From contig QZLH01000017.1 in the NCBI GenBank assembly GCA_003833135.1, positions 136,065 to 168,800 of the forward strand: a stretch of DNA of 32,736 nucleotides, read 5' to 3'. Shown piece after piece: positions 24,357 through 32,736 of this stretch. The notes under the pieces are model-generated. The model was not told the origin of the DNA. It ran no database searches and worked only from the letters and a program-made list of their open reading frames with translations. Made by a program: the position numbers and the translations under genes. The DNA is from Oehlia diaphana. Its lineage: Eukaryota; Glomeromycota; Glomeromycetes; Glomerales; Glomeraceae. The stretch's first letter is position 1. Each line of letters opens with the position of its first letter.

Positions 24357-25179
24357 CTAGTAAGTATAATTCTTTTCTTTTTTTATCTTTAGATTTATCA
24401 AAATATAATAAACATTTCAAATCATTAATATTCAAGTTCTATTAATAAATAAAGTTGATTCACATATTATTTGCCTTGGTAGATATATTATTATATCATT
24501 TTATCATGAAATATCAGTCACAAGACCAAATGATCGGATGATGAAGGACCATGTGACCACGTAGTCAATCTCTCATCCAATAAGTGTGATCATTAGGGAA
24601 TTTAGGTTAAATATTCATATAAGATTTATTTATTTTTATAGAATTTCAATTATTCGATTGTAAATTATATATTTGTTAATTTATAATAAATTATTTTTCA
24701 ATTGGGATAATTAAAATCCAATTTATCTATTTAACTAGAATTTTTATTTAGCCTATTTAGCTGTTTAGCCTATTTAGCCACAAAAAAAAAAGTTTAATTC
24801 GTGGTAGTCGTCAAAAACATGTAATTTTGCAGTTAATCAGGGTACGATACAATATATCTATTAAATTAATTTTATTATCCAGAGCAAACATTAACGTCCA
24901 AAAAAAAAACTTAAGGAATTAATAATTCTTAAGATTTTTATTAATTGATTAGTAAAATTTCATAAATTTCTTTATAATTTCTATTTAATAAGTGATAACA
25001 TATTTAATTTTCTTATTCATAATAAACTTAAGTAATAAAGATTTCGTTAATAATTAACATACGTAATATATTTTTTTAATATCGAGATAATCTTACTATT
25101 AATTAATTTACTACATAAAAAAAAATATGTATAACTTAGTTTTAATTATTAATAAAATATATATAGATATAAATTATAC
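24357..25179. other. 823-bp region between convergent genes
   Basis: Shared 3' flank of the UCH37-type gene (+) and the BTB-TLDc gene (-). AATAAATAAA near 24445-24455 could serve as polyadenylation signal for the UCH gene. I see no gene here. Confidence 0.6.
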
Positions 25180-27005
25180 TTACTTTGTTACTTTATAAAC
25201 TTCATAATCTTCCAAAAAATAAATTTGTCTAGGATTAATAAAAGCAAGAAGTTTTGGATAAGAAGTAATATTATCACATTTAATAATATCATTTTCAATA
25301 ATTAAATCAAATCCAGTACCAAAAGTAGGACCATAATTTGAATTATAAAGATACTTATCATAATTTTTATTTGCTAATCTTGCAATAATAGGTTCATCAT
25401 CATCATCAGATTTATCAAAATCATCATCTAAGATAATATTATTATTAAAATAAAATAAATAACTATCTTCAGATTTAACTAAAAATTCATTATCATTACA
25501 ATTCCAACTATTAGGATTATAACCACCAATAATTTTTCCATTATCTTTTAATTTACATATTATTATAGTTGAACCTTTATTATCACATAAATTATGAAAA
25601 TTTGTTGAAGAAAATCCATCCCTACTTGCTCTATATAATAATTCAAAATGATAAGGCATTGTTTTAATATTATAAAAATTTTTTTCTTTATAATCAATCC
25701 AACTAGAAAATATAGGTAAATGAAATTTTGTTATAATTTTTGAATTACAATAAATAGATTTTCTTGGTTTTAATGAAAAATATTTAAAATTTTTTGTAAT
25801 TATATCTTTATAAAGATAATCAGGAAAAATTGGTTTAAAAGGACTTATTTGTTGATAAAAAATTTTTGAAGAAATTTGAAACCATCTAATATGTAATAAA
25901 AAATCATGTAAAATATTTTTTAATTCAAAAAAATTTTCTAAATTCCAATTAGAAAAATTATTTATATCAATATTATTATTATTATTAATATTTTTATGAT
26001 GATTATTATTATTATTATTATTTAATGATGATGACATTCTTTCAATACCCCATTTTAATATATAATTCCAAATTTCATATTCATCATGTATTTGAAGATC
26101 ATCCCTTTGAATTAATTTAATTAGAATAGATTTTTCAATTGATAAGAATTTTGTTGATTCAAAAAAAATCTTTGGATTTTCACTTATAAATTCCAAACAA
26201 TTATTTCTTAATGAATTAAAATGTTCATATTTAAATATAATTTGTAAAATATCAATTGGATCCTCTTTTATATAAATTTCATATTTTTCAATTATATGTT
26301 TTAACATATAATCACTTAATTTTTTAATACCTAATTCATCTGATGCTATAAAAAGTTTGAATACGTTTATTCCTCTCTGTTTATCTAATTCAATAATTCC
26401 ACTATAAAGATACCTTTAAAAAAAAAACAATTATTAATATTGTTATAATAAAGGTAATAATAGAAAAAAAAATTTAATGATAAAAAAGGCAACGATAAAA
26501 AAAGGTAACGATAAAAAAAAGGTAACGATAAAAAAAAGGCAACGATAAAAAAAAGGTAACGATAAAACGATAAAAAAAAAGGTAATAATAAAAAAGGTAA
26601 TAAAAAAAAAGGTAACGATAAAAAAAGGTAATAAAAAAAAAAGGTAACGATAAAAAAATGTAATAATAAAAAAAAAAGATAATAAAAAAAAGGTAATAAT
26701 AAGACATACTATAATAAAAAAAGGTAATAATAAAACATAAAAACATACTTTAATATATGATTCATAATTTCGGGTGAAATGTTCGGTTTCTTAAAAATGA
26801 TCATTCCATTTTCATTATGTATCCAATTCTTTGATAACGCGGCTTTAAAATAAGTCGATCTTGCACATAATATTAAAGAATGTGTATAAAATTCTTTTTT
26901 ATTTTCATTCTCTTCAGCTTGAATGATTACATCACAATTATTTCCGCTAGAGAATAATTCTCCTAAATCATTTGATAATTCTTGTAAAAAATTATATTCG
27001 TCCAT
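25180..27005 (-). CDS. BTB-TLDc domain protein
   Basis: Exon 1 (27005-26749) and exon 2 (26413-25180) are joined in phase across a 335-nt intron, giving 496 aa. Residues ~1-120 are a BTB/POZ domain: NNCDVIIQAEENENKKEFYTHSLIL, ARSTYFKAAL, then across the splice KYLYSGIIEL. A BACK-like helical part follows, with IHDEYEIWNYILKWG. A low-complexity Asn/His stretch lies at about 216-234. From about residue 300 a TLDc domain begins: SSWIDYKEKNFYNI, FELLYRASRDGFSSTNFHNLCDNKGSTIIICK, GKIIGGYNPNSW, and the C-terminal FGTGFDLIIENDI. BTB domains of this kind dimerise and can recruit CUL3; TLDc domains bind the V-ATPase or take part in oxidative-stress responses in other eukaryotes. BTB-TLDc proteins are known as a large expanded family in Rhizophagus, which supports the organism guess. 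No catalytic function is expected. Confidence 0.93.
26480..26740. repeat. degenerate minisatellite in BTB-TLDc intron
   Basis: About 14 units of 10-17 bp, of the type GGTAACGATAAAAAAA with variants GGCAACGATA and GGTAATAATA, fill most of the intron 26414-26748. They account for its unusual length (335 nt against 69-109 nt elsewhere). The splice sites themselves lie outside the array. The minus-strand open frame across the array is Phe/Tyr/Leu-rich repeat translation, not a gene. Confidence 0.9.
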
Positions 27006-27330
27006 AATCGTTCATAAAAAATTCATAAAAAAGAAAGTATTAAAAAAATATATGTATATGTATGTATTTTTTTAAATAAATTCTTTGGCTTAGCATATAA
27101 AGATTTTATTATTTCTTATTTGGAAAGAAAGATGTTTATATATATAAATAATTTTACGAAATCCTCGTATTGTCGTATTGTGAGAATGGATGAAAAAAAA
27201 AAAAAAAAAAATTCGAAATTCGAAAGAACCTTTTATAAAAATAATGAGTGTGACAATGATGATAATTATAATTATTGTAATTATGTAATTATTTAATTAT
27301 TTGTATTTTACCCGTTTTACCCGTTTCAGG

Positions 27331-27352
27331 AGGTTTATGATATCATAAACCT
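27331..27352. repeat. perfect 22-bp palindrome without spacer
   Basis: Eleven bases AGGTTTATGAT are followed directly by their exact reverse complement. It lies about 330 bp upstream of the BTB-TLDc start, next to a repeated TTTTACCCG motif. A perfect palindrome of this length is uncommon by chance and would suit a dimeric DNA-binding protein. Confidence 0.8.
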
Positions 27353-28856
27353 TTGAATAAACCAAAATTTCTAATTTTCCCTTTTCTTTATTGTTATACA
27401 TAAAGACAAAATATTTGATTTTTTTTTCTTTTTGTAATAAATTTCTTCATATGAATCATCTCAAACTGATTGACGCGTTTAAACTTGCAATTACCATATA
27501 AGCATCAACCGTTACCGTTTCAGACGATATCATACTTACCATATATATAAGCATCAATTAAACCATAATATTGGACGCAAAATTACTCTCAATAAAGCAA
27601 AGATTATCTAAGTTAATTTCCTCTATTTAGTTAGTCAGGCTCATATTTTTGTTATCTGGTGCCCCGTACCGTTATTTAACTATTGTTTACTTTTTTTTAG
27701 ATTTCCCTTATTTGCTTTTGAATTTGATGAGATGAGATGCATTTAATTGTAGGGTTAATTCCAATTGGATAGGAATGGTTTAGATTATTTAAACATATTC
27801 CAAGTTTTTAGTCTAGAACTAGATAGAATTCTTCGCGTGCTAAGAGATAAATATTTGCAATAACACAAAATGTTGTATCTTACGCCACAATAGGATCGAT
27901 TGATTATATAATAAATTAATATTAGTATTAATAATATAATAATAAGTAATTGAACATGAATTTGAATGGTTCTTTAATATTCAACCATCAATTTATATCC
28001 AATCATTGATTTTCAAAGAACATTAATTGAATTTTTTGATGAAAAGAAAAGAAAAGAAAAAAAAAAAAAAATAATAATCATCTAAAATTCTTGAAACTGT
28101 TTATCAACATGAAACATTTTTTACTTAAAAATTATTTGTGGTAAGACCGATGATATTGTTCTATTATGATAATGCCCAAAAAAAGAATTTTTTTTTTTAA
28201 AAAAAAAATAAAAAAATAAAAAATAAATTATAAAAATTTTTTTTTAGAAAATTCGAAAATCTCATTCAAATTTTTTTTTTGTTTTTTTAAAAAAAAATTT
28301 TTTTTTTTTTTATACAAGCATAGTGGTTACCGGAAAAAATAAAATTAAAACCTTTGTATTCGGATGTGTAACAAAAACTTCAAAAAAAAACTTATAATAA
28401 TACTACGAATTTCAGAATTTTTTTATTAATGATTAGATAATGGACAAGTATTTTAGAGTTGGGATAAATATCAACAAATATTGTAAATATTGTCAAAAAT
28501 TCTTATCATTCTGATTGGTCCAATTGCGTTTTAAATTGGAGATTCGGAACGAATTTTCTCCGAAAAATTATTAACGTTACATTTTATTACATTTATGTAA
28601 TTGTAACATTTATCATCGATTTGATAATGGACTCATGTCCCATTATTATCTCTTTTTATACATACTTATTAGAAATTAATTAAAAATTAAAATTTTTTAT
28701 TTTTTTTTACCAGTAATATTTTTCTAAAAATTAACTTGCATTGGAATGATTAGATATGGTGAATGGATCGTTGTTCTATTTTTGGTGGTTTTTTTTTTTT
28801 TGTTTTGATCTTAATAAGTTCGTGTCCAAATCTTAAATTTTCAAATTCTAATTATC

Positions 28857-29115
28857 GATATAACGATACGTCGGGGCTTCGGGACCATATGAAAATATCT
28901 AAATTATTATACAGATATACAGATATATTTATTTGTTCTCTCACAAAACGAACCCTTCGGTTCATTATATCAAAATTTATAAATTTTAATATAACGATTT
29001 TTATATGTTCTAAAATCTTTAAAAAAATCGTTTTATCATGAAATTCGTTATATTACATAGTCATTATAACAAAGTTCTGACTGTTGTGAGAAAAGTTATA
29101 TTTTATCGTTATATC
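28857..29115. mobile_element. possible 259-bp inverted-repeat element
   Basis: GATATAACGATA at 28857-28868 is exactly inverted at 29104-29115. The interior has a GC-richer patch (CGTCGGGGCTTCGGGACC) and further ATAACGA-type motifs, reminiscent of the MITE at 8745-8872. There is no clear target duplication, and arms of 12 bp in AT-rich DNA are weak evidence. Confidence 0.3.
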
Positions 29116-29163
29116 AAAAGCTTTTAATATAAATCAATAAGAAAATCAAAAAAAAAAAAAAAC

Positions 29164-29264
29164 AAAATATCATCATACAATCGAATATTGGAATATCGAA
29201 GATTAACTGTATTTAATTAAACTTTATTCATAAATCTTTTAAAAAAATATTTTTACGTGATGAA
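29164..29264. repeat. 101-bp direct repeat, copy 1
   Basis: This 101-bp stretch, from AAAATATCATCATAC to TTTTTACGTGATGAA, is identical at every base to 32636-32736. Copy 1 is preceded by an A-rich tract and continues to the right into unique sequence (TAAAGAGAAAAAC...). The two copies are 3,472 bp apart. Confidence 0.97.
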
Positions 29265-29457
29265 TAAAGAGAAAAACAAAGCTGCATCATTTATCATTCT
29301 AAATTATGCTACCATAAAATTATATAACATTCTATATAGTAACCCTCTTTTTATGCATAAATATTCCTTCTCTACAAATATTTCTACAGTATGTCACACT
29401 TAGGTAGTATCATAGTAGTACCCTGAAATTTTATGGAATGTACAAAATTTATTCCGT

Positions 29458-29458
<1 letters not shown>

Positions 29459-29492
<34 letters not shown>
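29459..29492. repeat. poly(T) run
   Basis: Thirty-four consecutive T in the spacer downstream of the F-box gene. No tail-and-target structure of a retroposon was recognised on either side. Confidence 0.9.
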
Positions 29493-29494
<2 letters not shown>

Positions 29495-30286
29495 TTATTA
29501 TTCACGGAGTTGTTACGGAAATTACGGATAAAATTTTTACAGGGTATTATATTATACAGAAAGTTTTTCTTTTAATTCTCCATATAATTTATTAATTCAC
29601 ATATGTTTTAAATTGTCGCAGCAAATATTACGCTAATGAAAAATAAATTGTAACTCATTATCAACGATATTGCGATAAAAATTTGTTGATTTTTTTAATC
29701 GACGGTGGTCATGTGCACTTGTACATGAATGAATAGATTTCCACGCATTATTCTTTTTTAAGTTAGTATGCGCAAACCGTACAAAGAGATAATTTTGTAT
29801 TTTTATTGCGCGCCACATATTATAATTTTTCAGTGATATTTCGAAATGAGATAAGCATTTAGGTATTTGAGATATTTTAAAATTAAACATTTAAGGTATT
29901 TTTTAAGATACTTTTTCCAAACTAATCCTAATCCTAATCCTAACAGACTTAACTAACGCCCTTCTAACTCGCGCCCTTATTAAATATAACACTTTTTTAG
30001 GGCGTGTACTGATAATAAAAAAAAGATGAATTAAATTAAAATGTCTTTCTAAATGATAAATGTCTTTATTTAATACAATGAAATTTTTTTTGTTCAAGTA
30101 TAATGAATATATGCATATTTTTACAAAATAATTTACAATTTCTAAGATCAAATTTCAAAATCGATCGTTCATCGAAAAATCAAAGAAGGATTTGTCTTAT
30201 CTAGATTTCTTTATAACTAACGATTAAAAAAAATTTGATTTCATCATTATGAATATAAATAATTATTGTAACTTTAATACAACTTT

Positions 30287-30289
30287 AAA

Positions 30290-30385
<96 letters not shown>

Positions 30386-30452
30386 AAAAAAAAAAAAAAA
30401 AAAAAAAAAGTCCAGAATCCAAGAAAAAAGGAAAGGAAAAAAAAAAAAAAAA
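30287..30452. repeat. long A-rich tract
   Basis: About 165 bp that are almost pure A, broken by a few G and C. The plus-strand open frame through it is a poly-lysine artefact. Length in the assembly is probably unreliable. Confidence 0.9.
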
Positions 30453-30578
30453 ATTACAAAATAATCAGAATTATAGGAAAACGTCGTTAATGTATTTAAT
30501 GTATGTGATATGTTGGGTAGTATGTTACTATTAGTACTAGTGAATTTATTAGACTAGTTGTAATTAATCGAGAATAAA

Positions 30579-30720
30579 TTCGAATAATAAAAAATTCGAA
30601 TAATAAAAAATTCGAATAATAAAAAATTCCATTAATAAAAAATTCGAATAATAAAAAATTCGAATAATAAAAAATTCGAATAATAAAAAATTCCAATAAT
30701 AAAAAATTCGAATAATAAAA
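30579..30720. repeat. 16-bp tandem array, about nine copies
   Basis: Head-to-tail copies of TTCGAATAATAAAAAA. Most are exact; two carry TTCC in place of TTCG (30627 and 30691), and the last copy is incomplete. It ends about 90 bp from the F-box stop codon, so it lies in or near the 3' UTR. Each exact unit contains the palindrome TTCGAA, overlapping the junction of neighbouring units. Confidence 0.93.
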
Positions 30721-30811
30721 TCATAAAAAATTTAATAACCAATAGAAATTAATCCTCTATAATTAACAACTAATCAAAATCATCAACCCAACTAATCCAA
30801 ACCTCTCTCGC

Positions 30812-32476
30812 TTAAAAGTAACCAGTGTCTTGAAAATAAAAAGGGTAAAAATTATTCTTTCCTAAAACGTAATTAATTTTTGGTATTGTTTTTAAAGCAT
30901 GTAAAATAGGATCTAAATAAACTTCACCATAAACCTTGTTATCTATAATATATCTTAATTCAGTAAATCTCTTGTTCTTTTGAATATATTTCTTTAAAAA
31001 TAAGAGAACATCATCAAGAATATTTTGTTGATGATGTAAAGAAATTTTTTTAAGTGGGGAAGTACAATTAGTAATCAAGACCATTAAATCTTTTGGTAAA
31101 ATTTCAAGTAAAAGATCAAGATGATATAAAGTTGAAGGTAAAGATTTAGAAAATTCTACCAAAGTTTGTTGATTAAAGTAATTCTTGTGTTTACCAAATA
31201 AGGTTAATTCTTGTAAATCTGATGATAAAAGGTATAAGGGTAATAAAGAAGAAATATCTTCACTCGCTTGTATTATTAAAAATTTTAATTTTTTACATTT
31301 AAAAATCGTTAAACATAATTCTTTTGTAAATGATCCTAAAACTAATTTTGTTAAAGTTGAAGAACTTGATTCGAGGATCGATTTTACAATATTAAGATCG
31401 AACGTTATATCAGGATTAATTATAAAGTGAGATATCATTGGTTTACCCCAAACGCAAAAATTGGTTAATTCACAATTAAAAGAAGGAACTTCTGAATCAA
31501 TTCGAATATCAGGTTCTAAAAATCTTAAAATCTTTAAATTTGGACAAGAATTTAAAAGTTGAGATAATTTTTCGTGAAAATGTGTTATACGTATAAGAGA
31601 GAGAGCTTTTAAAAAATTACTTTGTAATTTTAAAGTATCAAATACATCAGCTGTAAGTGAAATATCCCAAAATTCTCTTACTACAAATTCTTCAAGATTT
31701 TTTTGATTTTTTAATAATTTCACCAATTCATAACCAGTCCTTCCTGTACGATTTTCTGGTAAATTTATTTCTAAATATTTAATATTATGAGCGTATTTAG
31801 CTATAATTTTAAAATTATCATTTAAAGTAACTTGTTCTCTATTTTCAGTATAATTATAATATCTTCCTTGTAAATCATGAATAATTTTACAAGATTGTAA
31901 TTTTGTTAAACCATTTGAAGGTTCTTCAAAGTAAGCTATATTTTGAGTATAAGCAAAGAATATTATATCAAGACTATCCAATCCTCTACATCTACTAAAT
32001 AGAATATCACCGATAGCTTTATCCATATCAAAATGACCGAGTCTTTCCCAAACAGTTTTCCAATGATGTCTCTTCCATTTTGTCATCGCTTCTTGAAAAC
32101 CAAAAGTGTCAAGACATTTAAGATAAATTGGATAATCGAATAAAGGTTTTTTTAAATCTGCTTGAAGGATCCACTTATTTACCTTTGTCTTTTCATCATC
32201 AGGAAGACAACTTAAATAAGTTCTTATAAGTTGCCATCCACGATCATGTTTTTGACATCTTAAATATCCGAAGGGATTACTCCAAAGAAAAGGAATGGCA
32301 ATTTTACACCATAACCTATTAACTAACGTACAATTAAATAATGTTTCTATATCATCAGATAAATCACAGAAATTTCCTAAAATTTTCTCCAAACATTCGA
32401 CGTTTAATTTAGCGTTCGTTGAAGAAGTTCCTTCAGTAGTATTCTCACTTGTTAATAATTTATCCAAGTTACCCAT
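30812..32476 (-). CDS. F-box protein with leucine-rich-repeat-like region
   Basis: A single uninterrupted 554-aa frame on the minus strand starting MGNLDKLL. Residues ~25-75 form an F-box: LNVECLEKILGNF, LFNCTLVNRLWCKIAIPFLW, the typical fungal ending with CxLVNRxW and LW. The rest consists of irregular leucine-rich-repeat-like units, for example NIKYLEINLPEN, NLEEFVVREFW, FLKALSLIRITHF, CPNLKILRFLEP, KLKFLIIQASED and DLQELTLFGK, which would form a curved binding surface. By family it is the substrate receptor of an SCF (SKP1-CUL1-F-box) ubiquitin ligase in cytosol or nucleus; its target cannot be told. Genes of this layout, often intronless, are hugely expanded in Rhizophagus. It may lie within a duplicated 3.47-kb unit (see the 101-bp repeats). 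Confidence 0.9.
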   Translation of the reverse strand: MGNLDKLLTSENTTEGTSSTNAKLNVECLEKILGNFCDLSDDIETLFNCTLVNRLWCKIAIPFLWSNPFGYLRCQKHDRGWQLIRTYLSCLPDDEKTKVNKWILQADLKKPLFDYPIYLKCLDTFGFQEAMTKWKRHHWKTVWERLGHFDMDKAIGDILFSRCRGLDSLDIIFFAYTQNIAYFEEPSNGLTKLQSCKIIHDLQGRYYNYTENREQVTLNDNFKIIAKYAHNIKYLEINLPENRTGRTGYELVKLLKNQKNLEEFVVREFWDISLTADVFDTLKLQSNFLKALSLIRITHFHEKLSQLLNSCPNLKILRFLEPDIRIDSEVPSFNCELTNFCVWGKPMISHFIINPDITFDLNIVKSILESSSSTLTKLVLGSFTKELCLTIFKCKKLKFLIIQASEDISSLLPLYLLSSDLQELTLFGKHKNYFNQQTLVEFSKSLPSTLYHLDLLLEILPKDLMVLITNCTSPLKKISLHHQQNILDDVLLFLKKYIQKNKRFTELRYIIDNKVYGEVYLDPILHALKTIPKINYVLGKNNFYPFYFQDTGYF

Positions 32477-32558
32477 CTTTATTTGTGTTCTTTAAAGAAA
32501 AAGGTTCGTGTGGGGTAAATTTTTTTTTTTTTTATTATTAATAATATTGTTTTTGTTA

Positions 32559-32563
<5 letters not shown>

Positions 32564-32634
<71 letters not shown>
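32564..32634. repeat. 71-nt poly(A) run
   Basis: Seventy-one consecutive A directly precede (after one G) the second copy of the 101-bp repeat. On the coding strand of the F-box gene it is a poly(T) tract about 90 bp upstream of the ATG. Confidence 0.95.
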
Positions 32635-32635
<1 letters not shown>

Positions 32636-32636
<1 letters not shown>

Positions 32637-32736
32637 AAATATCATCATACAATCGAATATTGGAATATCGAAGATTAACTGTATTTAATTAAACTTTATT
32701 CATAAATCTTTTAAAAAAATATTTTTACGTGATGAA
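32636..32736. repeat. 101-bp direct repeat, copy 2, cut by window end
   Basis: Identical at every base to 29164-29264 and running up to the last base of the window, so the repeat may continue beyond. Both copies follow A-rich tracts. Confidence 0.97.

Larger units (their letters stand above)
27006..30811. other. 3.8-kb repeat-rich intergenic region
   Basis: Between the BTB-TLDc promoter and the F-box gene 3' end. No supported gene. Contents: a 22-bp palindrome (27331-27352), A/T palindromes near 28190-28312, a possible inverted-repeat element (28857-29115), the first copy of a 101-bp duplicated sequence (29164-29264), a 34-nt poly(T) run (29459-29492), CTAATC hexamers (29922-29943), a long A-rich tract (30287-30452) and a 16-bp tandem array (30579-30720). 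Confidence 0.6.

Noticed and set aside
26474..26746. 90-codon minus-strand frame rich in Phe/Tyr/Leu
   Set aside because: It is a translation of the intron minisatellite and lies inside the BTB-TLDc intron.
29957..30005. ACGCCC...GGGCGT inverted pair
   Set aside because: Seven-base arms with no extension or flanking duplication; not enough for a transposon call.
30249..30464. 71-codon poly-lysine frame
   Set aside because: Pure translation of the A-rich tract, with no sign of a real protein.

Overview
The window is an extremely AT-rich eukaryotic nuclear segment. It has long poly(A)/poly(T) runs, (AAAAT)n tracts, and genes split by many short introns (mostly 69-109 nt, GT...AG, AT-rich). 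The gene set (F-box/LRR-like protein, BTB-TLDc protein, a divergent Ser/Thr kinase, a small secreted Cys-rich protein, an H2A variant, a UCH37-type deubiquitinase) and the base composition fit an arbuscular mycorrhizal fungus of the Rhizophagus type (Glomeromycotina). That assignment is inference from gene families and composition, not from a marker gene.

Layout. 1-9494 holds no convincing gene, only low-complexity DNA, small hairpins, a 4x10-bp tandem repeat and a 128-bp mariner-like MITE (8745-8872). 9495-10910 (+) is a two-exon gene ending in a predicted DUF3990/PARP-like ADP-ribosyltransferase fold; its frame is interrupted in the middle. Three minus-strand genes follow: a seven-exon membrane-anchored protein kinase (12234-13749), a two-exon SAM-dependent methyltransferase resembling histamine N-methyltransferase (14227-15421) and a two-exon secreted 12-cysteine protein (16179-17190). 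After 2.2 kb of spacer with a 161-bp inverted-repeat element comes a three-exon histone H2A variant (19372-19971, -). A 2.5-kb divergent intergenic region separates it from a ten-exon UCH37/UCHL5 deubiquitinase (22434-24356, +). This converges on a BTB-TLDc gene (25180-27005, -) whose intron carries a degenerate 15-17-bp minisatellite. After a 3.8-kb repeat-rich spacer, a single-exon F-box/LRR-like gene (30812-32476, -) completes the window.

Functional links. Three genes touch ubiquitin or proteasome biology by family (F-box = SCF substrate receptor; BTB = often CUL3 adaptor; UCH37 = proteasome/INO80-associated deubiquitinase), but nothing shows that they are co-regulated. The last 101 bp of the window repeat 29164-29264 exactly, so the F-box gene may sit inside a tandemly duplicated unit of about 3.47 kb.

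The most interesting items are the broken or unusually spliced ADP-ribosyltransferase-like gene, the F-box-containing direct duplication, the H2A variant without the usual C-terminal SQ motif, the secreted Cys-rich protein and two undescribed miniature inverted-repeat elements. All exon joins were worked out by hand from splice motifs and reading-phase continuity; no transcript or database evidence was available.
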